Shown: in pieces, positions 1 through 10,721 of the stretch
How the letters are laid out: each line of letters starts with the position of its first letter
Position numbering within the stretch: position 1 is the first letter of the stretch
Source: Caenorhabditis elegans
Lineage: Eukaryota; Nematoda; Chromadorea; Rhabditida; Rhabditidae
Assembly: GCF_000002985.6 (NCBI RefSeq)
Contig: NC_003283.11
Coordinates: forward strand, 14,757,501-14,821,500
Length of the DNA: 64,000 nucleotides
Direction: 5' to 3'
The notes under the pieces: model-generated
The model's database searches: none
Seen by the model: only the letters and a program-made list of their open reading frames with translations
Told to the model about the DNA's origin: nothing
Translations under genes and position numbers: made by a program

Positions 1-52
1 ATTCTACTCTCTGTGGCTTCCCACCATATTTTACCCTCTGTGGCTTCCCACC
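1..52 (-). repeat. 27-bp satellite, two terminal copies (inverted orientation)
   Basis: Two copies of the 27-bp satellite seen at 10.5-12.25 kb, here in the opposite orientation (reads TACTCTCTGTGGCTTCCCAC). The array ends abruptly at about 52, where retroelement-like sequence begins. More copies probably lie left of the window. An open frame starting at 13 runs from the satellite into the retroelement, so its start codon is an accident of the junction. Confidence 0.9.
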
Positions 53-795
53 TTGATGAAGAAAATCCATCAATGGTTTTGGAAGACACCAAAGAAGACG
101 AGTTCGAAATTATTCCCATGGAAGTTACCATCAGCAACAACGAAAATGAAATTCAAATTGGCATCAAGGACACGCAGCAGTTGAATCCAAAAGATCAGGA
201 CCGACACGATTCAAAACTTCAAAACAATTTCATTGAAACCGTGGAAACAAAGTCAACAAAGCGAGTCAACAATGAAGCATTTTCTCCAGTTGCAATGGAG
301 AAATACGGACAAAGCAGAATCAGTTTTTCTTCTAAAAAACAACTCACTGCCACACATTACACACCAGCTGAAGAATCACATAACTTTGGATTCAATCTCC
401 ACGTACTCGACCACAAGATAACAACTCAATGGCAAGAAGATAAGCATCCCTGGGATCCAGGGACACAACAAAGGTATCAACTAGCGCCTCGAACACAATG
501 GATGCCTACACCACTGCTCGATCAAGCAGCGATATTGTCATTTCTGAGTATACTGTATATTTTTAGCATTCCTCATGGACCTTCAACTTGCAATGTGTTT
601 TCAATCTGGCCTCAATGGAATTTTGGGAACTCTAACAATTATTGGATGCCAATCGGACAAGGTTCACACTTCTTCTCTTATTTGCTGCCGCCTCAAAGCG
701 CCGCCAATCTCCAATTTCGATTGCCGGAATTTTCAATGATATGCTACCAAAGATATCAAATCAAATCGACAATGGATTGTCCAAGATGCCGATAA
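53..795 (+). pseudogene. Env-like or 3'-end retroelement fragment
   Basis: An open frame of about 248 residues (excluding the satellite-derived start) with no recognisable catalytic domain. The first 150 residues are polar; a hydrophobic stretch follows around 540-610, and other frames nearby also hold hydrophobic and cysteine-containing runs, as if the region carries frameshifts. It sits upstream of the candidate LTR, where the 3' end of another element would lie. I infer a remnant of the envelope-like third reading frame of a related element, but this is not shown by any motif. Confidence 0.35.
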
Positions 796-939
796 TTGTG
801 CTACTCATGTAACTGCAAGCTGAGTTATTTTATTGTTGTTTAGATTTTTCTTAACCTTATCTGTCTAGTGCTAGAAAATAATTTCCCTCAAAGTATTGTA
901 TCCCAAATTCTTCAATCTTCGATTTTGTACTGATTCACT

Positions 940-1303
940 TGTTGTAATCTCCCACATCTTCATCTCCCTTCTCCTTTTCCCTTTGGGAGTGTCAAATCGC
1001 TTGCTCTTTGATTATGTTTTCTGATCTTCTATTAGTCATAGGGAAACAATATTCCCGTCGTTCCCATCACATTACCACCTTCGCCCCCAACATTAGCATA
1101 ATTCGATTTGTATGTATGGTATATAAGACGCTATTCTGTGCATATAACATGGTTCAAGCATCAAACGGTTCTAGGTGTAGAATCCCCCTACCATCCTTTC
1201 TGGACATTTCTTCCCCTTTACCCGATGTATTCCCTTTCCCTCGTACACTATTATTCTTATCTGTAATAAACTATTTGGTTGAAGAGTCTTCTATTATTAG
1301 AAT
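940..1303 (+). repeat. Candidate 5' LTR
   Basis: The region contains a TATA-like box (TATATAAG, 1120-1127) and a polyadenylation signal (AATAAA, 1265-1270) about 140 bp apart, followed by a probable primer-binding site. That is the expected U3-R-U5 order. The left edge is uncertain: a TG at about 942 is plausible. There is no second copy in the window to define the ends, so boundaries are approximate. Confidence 0.5.
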
Positions 1304-1318
1304 TGGTGACCCGAGGCA
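1304..1318 (+). promoter_or_regulatory. Candidate primer-binding site
   Basis: TGGTGACCCG lies directly after the candidate LTR. A TGG start is expected where a primer tRNA 3' CCA end pairs. The matching tRNA cannot be named from the sequence alone. Confidence 0.45.
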
Positions 1319-1607
1319 ATATCGAACCAATGGCCAATTATCTTCGTCACTTCGTCAACTAGTCGTTTCGAAACAACCAATCAACAATCAAGTCCAACCA
1401 ATTCGGACACCTTCAAGTCAACAACAAGCCCGGAAAAGTGGGGCAGCATCGGATCAAGACAAGGAGTCAGTGCAACGACTTCATCAAGCAACTTCAAGAG
1501 TCAACTTCAATCAACGTACAGTCACAATCAACCAACACAACGGTCGCTACGCAACTGCGACAAATTCAAGAGAGTACTGAGGTCAAACGTACTGCTCACA
1601 ATAAACA

Positions 1608-2219
1608 ATGAGTTCGGTGTTTCGTTCTCACATTGGCATTATCCGTCGTAAGCTGAAATTGGCAATCGAGGCTGCAGATGACACCGACGATGCCGATCAA
1701 GCTGAGAAGAGCTCCGAAAAAGAGGTGTACGATGAAATCGCTGAGATAGCTGATATCGCCAATAGCATTCGTGCTGCTATTGAAAAGATAAGGAACTACG
1801 ATCAACAATGGAAGGATCTCTTCACGAGAATTCCAACGGAGAGAGAAGGCATGGCCGACTACAAGAAACGGCTAGGCGACTACGATGTCGACATTCAAAA
1901 TGCAAACAAATCGTTGCAAGGACTCAAACTCAAATATCAAGAGTTTATTGCAATTCATAAGAAGAAAGCTCCACAACCGACAGATTATCCAACATTTGGT
2001 GGAGATGAAGCAAGTCCAAATCAATCATCGTCGTCAAACACAACGGATCATCAAACCATCAACATGGAACCAATCACAATTCGTGTTCCAAGTGGAACTA
2101 CTGGCACTCCTTCAATTGTCACTTCTACCATCAATTCAGTGGTTCCTCCAAATCAAATCTACAACAATACTGTTTCACACCAAGGACATTATTCACCGCT
2201 AGCAGCAATTCCGATCTAG
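1608..2219 (+). pseudogene. gag, N-terminal part (BEL/Pao)
   Basis: Opens with an ATG after the leader and encodes 203 residues. The basic, helical N-terminus (around FRSHIGIIRRKLKLAI) is typical of BEL/Pao Gag proteins, followed by an acidic coiled-coil-like stretch and a Gln/Asn/Ser/Thr-rich linker. It stops at 2217-2219; the same protein continues in another frame from about 2,235, so a frameshift has broken it. Gag would form the internal particle of the element. Confidence 0.7.
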
Positions 2220-2234
2220 CTCCCGTCTATCAGT

Positions 2235-3809
2235 ATGCCAACATTTGATGGGAACTACACGCAGTACCAGGGATTCATTGAATTATTTTCGTCCCTAATT
2301 GATGGACAACCAATCGGAGAGGTAGCCAAATTTCATTACAGGGTGGGCCAAAAGTATGGTAACACATGGATCGCTCTTTTACATGAGCTTTTTGCGCGAC
2401 TGCCACGCCATACGTACATTCTTCTATCGAATACTGATAGCTGAATAAATTTCCTTCAATTTGACCCAAAATTTGTAATGTTTCCCAATAAGGTGCGATT
2501 TTAATCACCTCGGCAATTTGGCGAACCCTTTCGAAAAAACGGCGTTTTGGCACGCGGCACTTCCCACGCAAACGCACCTCCCATGCACGCCAATAATTTT
2601 CAGATGTATGATTTTTATGTTAAATTGAAAGTTAAAGAAGTGAAGAAGCGTTTTTGATTGTTTTTGTAGCATATAAAAATTTTCTGTGTCGACACTGGCG
2701 CCTAGAAAAAACCCTTGAATGTTTCATGAATTCAACTTTGCGAAATTTACTCAGTTTTTTTGGTTTCACAAGGCGTAACGAACCACAAAATCATCCGAGC
2801 TAAATTTTTTCTTAAATTCTGAAAAGTCAGGTCAAAACGTGCCAAAAAGTACTAAAATGAATTTTTCTTCATACTGCTGCCGCCGCTCACATCCATCTTT
2901 CTGGCGACTGAGTCATTCAAGACTTAAACTACTGCCACAGTCCATGACAGAAATACCACGAAAGAAATTTTTTGGATTTTTGTTTTTAAGGAATCTCCAG
3001 ACCAAGAGCATTCTTTGAACTATAAAAACTTGTAAGATACTTGATGGATTCCTCGAGAAAAATGTAGAAATCCTGCAGAATGCCGACTTGCGTGCCATAA
3101 AGATCGTGATCTCAAAAGTTCTGAAGGCCTGCAGCAATGCGGATGGATATATTTTGAAAATTCAAAACGTTAATCTGGTCAGTATTTTATAGAGAACAAA
3201 ACTTGTACAAATTGATGTAATAACTCTCTCCACACGTGAAGTTATAGAGCTGCAAACGTGTTACCATACTTTTGGCCCACCCTGTATTTGAAAGCTGCCT
3301 TGCAAGGAGAGGCATCACTCATTGTAAAACATCTGCCACTAACCTCTTCCAACTACCAAGTGGCACGGGATCTGCTGAACGAGCAGTACGGTGACACCAT
3401 TCGAACAAGACATCACCTCCAACGAGCACTACAAGAACTCCCATCTATGACACAAACCAGGAACGCGGCTCAACTGCAGGAGTTCTGGACTACGGCTTCG
3501 GCTATTTTTCAGCAGTGGAAAAACATCGAGCCCGAATGCGATAATAGCACCAATGCCAACGTCATCAGTTCGAAATTGCCAAGGAGATATATTGAGAAGT
3601 TATATACAGGCAGCAATGCAAGGAGAACTTATACCGCTTCTCAACTCTTGCATCAGTTGAGTGAATTTATCAAATGGGATTCACTTGTGGTAACGATCTT
3701 CAACGACAATGCTGCACCTGAAAAGAAAGTAACTACAATGGTCGCACACCAAGCTACACACCACCATAGAGCAGGAGGCCGAGCAGCTCATGAACACAAT
3801 TCACGATGA
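2235..3809 (+). pseudogene. gag, capsid part, interrupted by a DNA transposon
   Basis: The first segment (2235-2338) carries the PTFDG motif and a KFHY end. The second (3287-3809) resumes with the LKAALQGEAS motif, a well-known BEL/Pao Gag region (DUF1759-like). Between them sits a complete inverted-repeat element (2339-3284) flanked by a duplicated TA, so the break is a simple insertion. The frame closes at 3807-3809 and a further shift separates it from the zinc knuckles at about 3,920. Confidence 0.8.
2339..3284. mobile_element. Mariner-type non-autonomous element in gag
   Basis: A 946-bp insertion with perfect 27-bp terminal inverted repeats (2339-2365 and 3258-3284; each begins CAGGGTGGGCCAAAAG read inward) and some further imperfect symmetry. 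It is flanked by a TA duplication (2337-2338 and 3285-3286), the hallmark of the Tc1/mariner superfamily. No intact transposase is present. A plus-strand stretch near 3,050-3,170 weakly resembles the C-terminal end of mariner-like transposases; this is only an impression. It inserted after the retroelement. Confidence 0.88.
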
Positions 3810-3917
3810 ACAGTTACAACGCCATGTGTATTTTGTTCATCGACCACACATTTCCACCGATATGAGGAGTGCGTAGACTATCCGACACCAGAACAACGTA
3901 ACAGAAGAGCGAGGGAG

Positions 3918-6008
3918 TTGAAGTTATGCTTCAAATGTCTTCGGGGGGACCATCAACAGAGAAATTGCACACGCGGAAGACCATGTTTCCATTGCCGTGG
4001 AAATCACCACTCTTCTCTCTGCAATCTCAAAGGAAGAGTAGCGTTGCCAAATCAGCACACTCCAAATCAAACAAGACGTCAATCGACTTTTCGGTCAACA
4101 TCGCCAAATCCGGGATATCATCAACCATCGGTCCCACAACAGCAACAGCAACCAAGACAGAATTTTCAAGGAATGCAAGCGGTGAGAAGTAATTTCCCAA
4201 GAAATGACGGTCGACCAGCTAATTTGAACCGCCGGGTGCAGTTCGGTAACACATCTGTTGTAACAAGCCAGGAATACGAATCGGACGACGTAAGAAATCA
4301 CGAAGGAAACATTTCACTTGCATTCAATGCTGCGTCTTACCCTTTTGCAAATCCTCAACAATGCAAAACCGCTGCCGATGGACAGTCTCCTGAAGAATCA
4401 TCAGCTCAAACCGAGAACCCACAAACAAAAGAATCCTTGCCAATTGCTATGATGGTGAAGAAGATCGAGTTGGAAAATCAAGACGGAAAGCTTATCACGA
4501 CAACAGTGTTTTTCGATTCAGGAAGTGATAGAAGTTATATCACCGAAAAGTTGTCGCAGCAATTGAAGCTTGTTCCAATCGATTCCAAATGTCTACAACT
4601 ACAAACATTCGCTACTACAGAGCTCAAAACGATGCAAGCAAATCGCGTTCTGGCTACATTCCACGTCAAACAAGAAAAAGTGGCAATCCCACTCACCGAA
4701 GTCAAATCAATCGCAAAGTCAATAACAGCAGCATTCGTGGATGACTCAACAATACACGATCTTCTCGAGAATGAAGGAGCAATTCTTCCACGATCTCATG
4801 AGGAGCCCGAAATTCTAATCGGTTTAGATGCAATGGCCCAGTTGCTTGGTAATACAGCTTCACAAATCCTGCCGAACGGAGCAACACTCCACCAAACGGA
4901 CTGTGGAATAATTGTGACGGGTAACGAGAAGACGCCACAACAAGTACTGGACGACACACGCTCGTTTGCCATCGACGATATGATCTATCATTCCACTGCA
5001 AGACCGACGATCCAGCCAATAGGAATCCTTCATATCGACGAGGAAGATGAATATCAACAGTTGCGCACACTGGTCGAGCGATTCTGGAGCTTAGAATCAT
5101 CCATGATCTTCGAAAATCCCCTTACCTCTGACGAGGAGTATACGAATGATTTTTTTCAAAGGACAACAACAAGAGATGAAGAGGGACGTTACACGTGCCG
5201 CTGGCCCTTCAAATATGATATCAAAAATCTTCCGGATAACAGATATCTTGCTTATCATCGATTGCAGTCAACATTGCGCCGTCTTCAGAAAGATTCGGTC
5301 ATTGTCGAACAGATAAACCGCGGATTTATTGAAGAAGTGCTGGGCGAGTTCTCGGAGACCGGAAATCATGTGCACTATTTGTCGCATCACCCCGTTTTCA
5401 AACCAAGCTCTACATCAACCAAAATCCGCATTGTTTACGATGCAAGTGCCAAAGCGAACAAGAATTCCAAGTCGTTGAATGAGATGTTACATGCAGGCGA
5501 GTCTCTTCTGCCAAAGTTGAGCGAAGTTCTTCTTCGTACACGGAAACCGGAGATACTTGTTAGCGGAGACATCGAAAAGGCTTTTTTGATGGTATCACTC
5601 CACGAAAACGACAGGGATACGTGCAGATTCCTGTGGACCCCGCCGGATGGGAGTAAGCCGATTTGTTATCGTTTTTGCCGTGTGCCTTTTGGCGTCAAAA
5701 GTTCACCGTTTTTACTCAATGCCACCATCAAAACTCACTTGGAAACGTACAACACGCAAATGGCCCAGGAGATATTAAAGAACATTTATGTTGATAACGT
5801 GTTTATGGGAGTCAGTACTATCAAGGAGGGATTGGAGTTCTATCATGAGTCAAAACGAATGTTCTCTTCCGCAAAAATGAATATCACACAATTCATGTCA
5901 AATTCGCGGAGACTTGACGAGATGCTCACTTCGGAGGAAGGCACGAGACCTGTCGAATCTTTCAGAAGTTACTTGGCACACCGTGGAATATTCAGTCGGA
6001 CATTTTGA
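3918..6008 (+). pseudogene. Retroelement pol: zinc knuckles, protease, reverse transcriptase
   Basis: A 696-residue open frame. In order: two CCHC-type knuckles (about residues 4-33) from the gag-pol nucleocapsid; a Gln-rich linker; a retropepsin-like site with DSGS near residue 200; and reverse transcriptase from about residue 430, with the SGDIEKAF block (first catalytic Asp) and the IYVDN block. The second motif has Asn where most reverse transcriptases have Asp (YxDD), either decay or a lineage variant. The frame is lost near 5,950-5,970 and the continuing protein is found in another frame from about 6,005. Confidence 0.85.
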
Positions 6009-6715
6009 GCATCAACATTGCGCCTCCAATTGCAACTGCGCTCTCCAAACGAAGGATACTCCAGAGTGTTGCTTCCACGTACGATCTCCTTGGAGTGGTA
6101 GCGCCGGTGGTTGTGCGAGGAAAGTTGTTCATACAGAAGCTGTGGGCACGCCCGGCAGAGTGGGATTCGGAGTTAACGGAAAGTGAGACACAAGAGTGGA
6201 GACAAATCGAAAAAGAATGTTGCGGGGATCCGATTCAAATCAACAGAAGGTACTTTTCCACACCAACAACCGAGGATCATAAATTCGAGATTCACGTGTA
6301 TGGGGACGCCAGTGCAACGGCTTTGGGAGCTGTTGCCTACATCAGAAGAATCGGACCAAAGGATATCGAGACAGCTTTTGTGACGGCTAAGTCTACAGTG
6401 AAACCTCTCAAGAAGGGTTTAACTATACCGCAGTCAGAGCTTCTTGCGATCGAGAAGTGTGCCCGGCTAGCCCACTTGCTGAATCGTGAGTTGGATCTGC
6501 CCATTTCAAGGACAGTCATTTGGAGTGACTCCATGTGTAGCCTGGATCAAGTGGAGAGCAACACAGCAGGAAATACATTTGGCAGGAATCGGTTGCGTCA
6601 AATTGGACTCCTTGCGCCAAATGCATATTTCTCTCACATACCTGGAAAATCGAATCCGGCAGATGTGCTCAGTAGAGGTTGTGGACTGGAAGAGTTACGC
6701 AATCATGCACTGTAG
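6005..6715 (+). pseudogene. Retroelement pol: connection and RNase H domain
   Basis: Continues pol after a frameshift. RNase H features are visible: HVYGDASATALGA (first Asp), PQSELLAIE (Glu), WSDSMCSLD (Asp), and a closing NPADVLSRG motif typical of BEL/Pao elements. It ends at a stop at 6713-6715, followed by a short low-complexity run of repeated GTTTACAAA that looks like slippage or a deletion scar at 6,730-6,840. Confidence 0.82.
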
Positions 6716-6845
6716 TGGTCAGGACCTCCTTGTTTACAAGATCGAGACCTCAAGTTGCGACCATCAAGCATACAAAAGTTCGTTTACAAAGGAGTTTCGT
6801 TTACAAATAAAAGTTCGTTTACAAAGCGTTTACAAAGGAAACCGA

Positions 6846-7136
6846 TGAAGGTATTCTAAAGGAGAGAGCAAAGCTGATAATCATCAAGCTAGCTCAACAG
6901 CTGCATCCACCAACTGAAGAACAGATCAAGAGTTTGAGGCTGCAACAAGAGAACGACATATGGTATTTTTGCGGACGAATCCCGGGTCGGAAAATTCCAT
7001 TCTTGCCGCCTCACCACATTGCAAAGCTTTTTGTGAGAGCCATTCATATCAAGCACTTGCACAGCAGTCCATTGTACACGCTCTCAAAAGTGAGGAATGA
7101 GGTTTGGCGTCACGTTACTCAGTGGTGGAACTCGTA
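6846..7136 (+). pseudogene. Integrase, N-terminal zinc-binding part
   Basis: Encodes a stretch with WYFCGRIPGRKIPFLP followed by histidines spaced as in the HHCC zinc-binding domain of BEL/Pao integrases (HHIAK, HIKHLH). The paired cysteines are missing because the sequence jumps near 7,105 to the middle of the catalytic core. This marks an internal deletion. Confidence 0.6.
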
Positions 7137-7646
7137 AAATCGCTGGACACGGATAGTCTTCTGAGAGTGATGCGTCGATTCAGTGCAACATATGGAACAC
7201 CCAAGGAGATCAGAACGGACAATGCAAGTCAAATTAGAATGCTATCGGCCGTAAATGAACAAGCAAAGAAACAAATTGATACCGCGAGCCAATCGGAACT
7301 GCCAGTTTTCAAGTTTATACCAGCTCTCTCACCTTGGGCGGGCGGTATATACGAAAGGATCGTCGGACTGATAAAGAATTGTTTGACACGAGCAGGAGCA
7401 ACAAAACGACTGCTTGATGAAGAGGATTTTCGAACATTACTGAAAGAAGCTCAGGCGGTAATCAATCAAAGACCACTTACATGTGTCAGTCTAGACGACA
7501 TCAAACCACTGTGCCCGATGGATTTCGTGTTTCCAAACAGGAGAAACACACATCTTCTCACTTTGGAGGAACATATGGACCCCACTCCCCTCACGACTTC
7601 GCATGGAAATTTGCTGGAAAATCTTGGATGTGCACAAGTTCGTTAA
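7104..7646 (+). pseudogene. Integrase core, 5'-deleted
   Basis: Holds the second and third parts of the DDE core: RTDNASQI (Asp) and SPWAGGIYERIVG (Glu). The upstream part with the first catalytic Asp is absent, so no active integrase could be made. The frame closes at about 7,646 and the C-terminal tail continues in another frame. Confidence 0.75.
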
Positions 7647-8329
7647 TTAATTACTTCATTGCGAGATGGAAAGAAGATTATGTGCAAGTGCTACAATCAC
7701 GGAATGCTATTGCACACAAACAAGATCACCTGACGAATCATAAACAACTGCAAGTGGGAGACGTCGTTATGTTCAAATCGGATAAGAACAAGATGAGTTG
7801 GCCTCTGGCACGAGTTGAAGAAGTAGGTCCCAGATCAGCAAAACTGTACGCTGGACACACCGGAAATTTTATCGAGAGACCTTTCAAGAGCATATATCCA
7901 CTCGAAGTCAGTTTCAACAAGGATGAAGAACCAGTGAACGAGAGCACAAACACGGAGACTCCGATTCCAACAAATGCCATCACCAAGGATAATAGAACCG
8001 ATATGGATGAAGAAAATCAGATTGTACCACCAACAAGAGATGACAGTTCCCGCTCAACTACTCGCAGCGGCAAAAGCTACGGTATCAGTAATGCGGTTAC
8101 TTTGGCTCTCATTATGATGGCTGTAATGATCACGTCCACAAATGCAACTACGACGGACTACCCACTCACAACGGACACAGGCGCTGAGACGAAAACTACG
8201 ACTGGAAGCAATCCATACCATCTTCTTTGGGCTATTCCAATTGCCTTCGGAATTTGCACAATGATAGCAATTCTTCAATTCGTCACCACACTACTCACTA
8301 GGGAATGGTGTTACCCCTGCAATCGCTAG
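7640..8329 (+). pseudogene. Integrase C-terminal tail and membrane-anchor segment
   Basis: The first half encodes the DUF5641-like tail of BEL/Pao integrases (RWKEDYVQVLQSR, then a GDVVMFKSD block). The second half has two hydrophobic segments, about 8,088-8,140 (like a signal peptide) and 8,215-8,290 (like a transmembrane anchor), separated by a short Thr-rich spacer. This suggests the start and end of an envelope-like frame fused by deletion of its middle. The stop is at 8327-8329. Confidence 0.55.
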
Positions 8330-8335
8330 GAGGAC

Positions 8336-9120
8336 AAAACAAAGTGAAAATGGAAGATCAGATCTATGGCTACAAGAATCAGTTTTTGGAATCTGCTAAA
8401 CTCGGTCCCAAAGCTGAAATTTTCGGTCTTAAAAAGTAGTCCTCTTTTTGCTCAAAATGCCGTTTTTCGTGTGTAGAAGTGGCTACATAAAAGTTTGGCA
8501 CTGCAGCCGCCGTTCGAATGGCCGATTGGTGAACTCTCGTGCTCATTAATCTAAAGGTCACGGGTTCGTTCCCCACTAGGTATTAATTTTTTTTTGAATT
8601 TTTCCTCTAGCATGAAATATGCACAAAAACACGGTTTCTTCCGTTTTTTGGTAACTTCGGAATGAATTTTTTGGTTCCTGGGAATCATAAAAGTAATTTG
8701 GAAACTTTTTGGAAGTTTTCTTTTTTTGATAAATTTTCACTTTTCTCCCACCTGATGTATGCACATTTTTTTCTTCAAAAATAATTTTTCAAAATTTTCT
8801 CAAAAAGTGTTTGGTTTGAAAGATCAGCATTAGTTTGGATATTTCTACGATTTTGGAGGATCAAATGTCATTTTTAGGAGAAAACCACTGTTGTTTTCTC
8901 TAGAGTTTTTCACGAAAAGGACCTACTTTCAAAGACTTCTATCTCCGTTGACGAGTAAAATTTAAAAAAGTTGTCAACTGCAAAGTTATTTTATTGCAAA
9001 GTTATTAAAGTTATTTACCAATAAACAAATTGTCAGTTGAATCTACTCTGCTAAATTTTATGGGTAGAGAGATATGGACATTAGTAATTAAGTAAGTTAA
9101 AGCTTCACTTCGATTAGACG
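8336..9120. other. Repeat-rich spacer between retroelement and satellite
   Basis: No gene is visible. AT-rich sequence with one tRNA-like stretch (8,512-8,580). It joins the 3' side of the broken retroelement to the 49-bp satellite. Confidence 0.6.
8512..8580 (+). repeat. tRNA-like relic (A and B box, no acceptor stem)
   Basis: TGGCCGATTGG matches the pol III A box and GGTTCGTTCCCC matches the B box, spaced about 45 bp apart as in tRNA genes. The flanking seven bases on each side do not pair, so no acceptor stem can form. Best read as a tRNA-derived short repeat or dead tRNA gene. Confidence 0.5.
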
Positions 9121-9124
9121 ATTC

Positions 9125-10490
9125 GAGGGCTAGGGCTACGATATCGTTTTTATTTTTCCATATTCCACCAAAAAACGCTACGATATCGTAGCACTTTTTT
9201 ATTTTTCCATATTCCACCAGAAAATGCTACGATATCGTAGCACTTTTTTATTTTTCCATATTCCACCAGAAAATGCTACGATATCCCATATTCCACCAAA
9301 AAACGCTACGATATCGTAGCACTTTTTTATTTTTCCATTCTCCACCAAAAAACGCTACGATATCTTAGCACTTTTTTATTTTTCCATATTCCACCAAAAA
9401 ACGCTACGATATCGTAGCACTTTTTTATTTTTCCATATTCCACCAAAAAACGCTACGATATCTTAGCACTTTTTTATTTTTCCATATTCCACCAAAAAAC
9501 GCTACGATATCGTAGCACTTTTTTATTTTTCCATATTCCACCAAAAAACGCTACGATATCGTAGCACTTTTTTATTTTTCCATTCTCCACCAAAAAACGC
9601 TACGATATCGTAGCACTTTTTATTTTTCCATATTCCACCAAAAAACGCTACGATATCTTAGCAATTTTTTATTTTTCCATATTCCACCAAAAAACGCTAC
9701 GATATCTTAGCAATTTTTTATTTTTCCATATTCCACCAAAAAACGCTACGATATCTTAGCAATTTTTTATTTTTCCATATTCCACCAAAAAACGCTACCA
9801 AAAAACGCTACGATATCGTAGCACTTTTTTATTTTTCCATATTCCACCAAAAAACGCTACGATATCTTAGCAATTTTTTATTTTTCCATATTCCACCAAA
9901 AAACGCTACGATATCTTAGCAATTTTTTATTTTTCCATATTCCACCAAAAAACGCTACGATATCTTAGCAATTTTTTATTTTTCCATATTCCACCAAAAA
10001 ACGCTACGATATCGTAGCACTTTTTTATTTTTCCATATTCCACCAAAAAACGCTACGATATCCCATATTCCACCAAAAAACGCTACGATATCGTAGCACT
10101 TTTTTATTTTTCCATATTCCACCAAAAAACGCTACGATATCTTAGCAATTTTTTATTTTTCCATATTCCACCAAAAAACGCTACGATATCCCATATTCCA
10201 CCAAAAAACGCTACGATATCGTAGCACTTTTTTATTTTTCCATTCTCCACCAAAAAACGCTACGATATCTTAGCAATTTTTTATTTTTCCATATTCCACC
10301 AAAAAACGCTACGATATCGTAGCACTTTTTTATTTTTCCATATTCCACCAAAAAACGCTACGATATCTTAGCAATTTTTTATTTTTCCATATTCCACCAA
10401 AAAACGCTACCAAAAAACGCTACGATATCCCATATTCCACCAAAAAACGCTACGATATCTTAATATTCCACCAAAAAACGCTAAGATATC
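9125..10490. repeat. 49-bp satellite with palindromic core
   Basis: About 27 head-to-tail copies of a 49-bp unit: TTCCACC, an A6 run, then GCTACGATATCGTAGC (a 16-bp perfect palindrome) and a T-rich tail ending TTTTTCCATA. Two core variants alternate irregularly, GATATCGTAGCAC and GATATCTTAGCAA; the second breaks the palindrome. Several junctions are shortened (for example around 9,280, 9,795, 10,060, 10,190, 10,410 and 10,430), giving composite units. The array ends where the 27-bp satellite begins. Confidence 0.95.
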
Positions 10491-10605
10491 GCACAGAGAG
10501 TAAAATATGGTGGGAAGCCACAGAGAGTAAAATACAGTGGGAAGCCACAGAGAGTAAAATATGGTGGGAAGCCACAGAGAGTAAAATATGGTGGGAAGCC
10601 ACAGA
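10491..10605 (+). repeat. 27-bp satellite, short left block
   Basis: About four copies of the 27-bp unit (GGGAAGCCACAGAGAGTAAA plus seven more bases), separated from the main array by a simple-sequence tract at 10,606-10,737. Confidence 0.93.
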
Positions 10606-10687
10606 GAAAAATTTTAATTTTAATTTTAATTTTAATTTTAATTTTAATTTTAATTTTAATTTTAATTTTAATTTTAATTTTAATTTT

Positions 10688-10721
<34 letters not shown>

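Larger units (their letters stand above)
53..8335 (+). mobile_element. Degenerate BEL/Pao-type LTR retroelement
   Basis: An old, non-functional retroelement in the BEL/Pao order: candidate LTR and primer-binding site, gag, zinc knuckles, aspartic protease, reverse transcriptase, RNase H, integrase and a short C-terminal membrane segment. The BEL/Pao assignment rests on the gag N-terminus, the paired CCHC knuckles, the domain order with RNase H before integrase, and a DUF5641-like integrase tail. It is broken by frameshifts near 2.22, 3.81, 5.96 and 7.65 kb, a DNA-transposon insertion in gag, and deletions before and within the integrase. No 3' LTR is visible; after about 8,335 the sequence changes to unrelated repeats. 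It is bounded by the 27-bp satellite on the left. Confidence 0.85.

Noticed and set aside
13..52. Start of the frame at 13-795
   Set aside because: The first dozen codons lie in the satellite, so the ATG is a junction artefact and not the gene's start.
2366..3257. Transposase gene inside the mariner-type element
   Set aside because: Only a faint C-terminal resemblance; no DDE/D block and no long frame.
8512..8580. Functional tRNA gene
   Set aside because: A and B boxes are present but the acceptor arms do not pair and the anticodon arm is poor.
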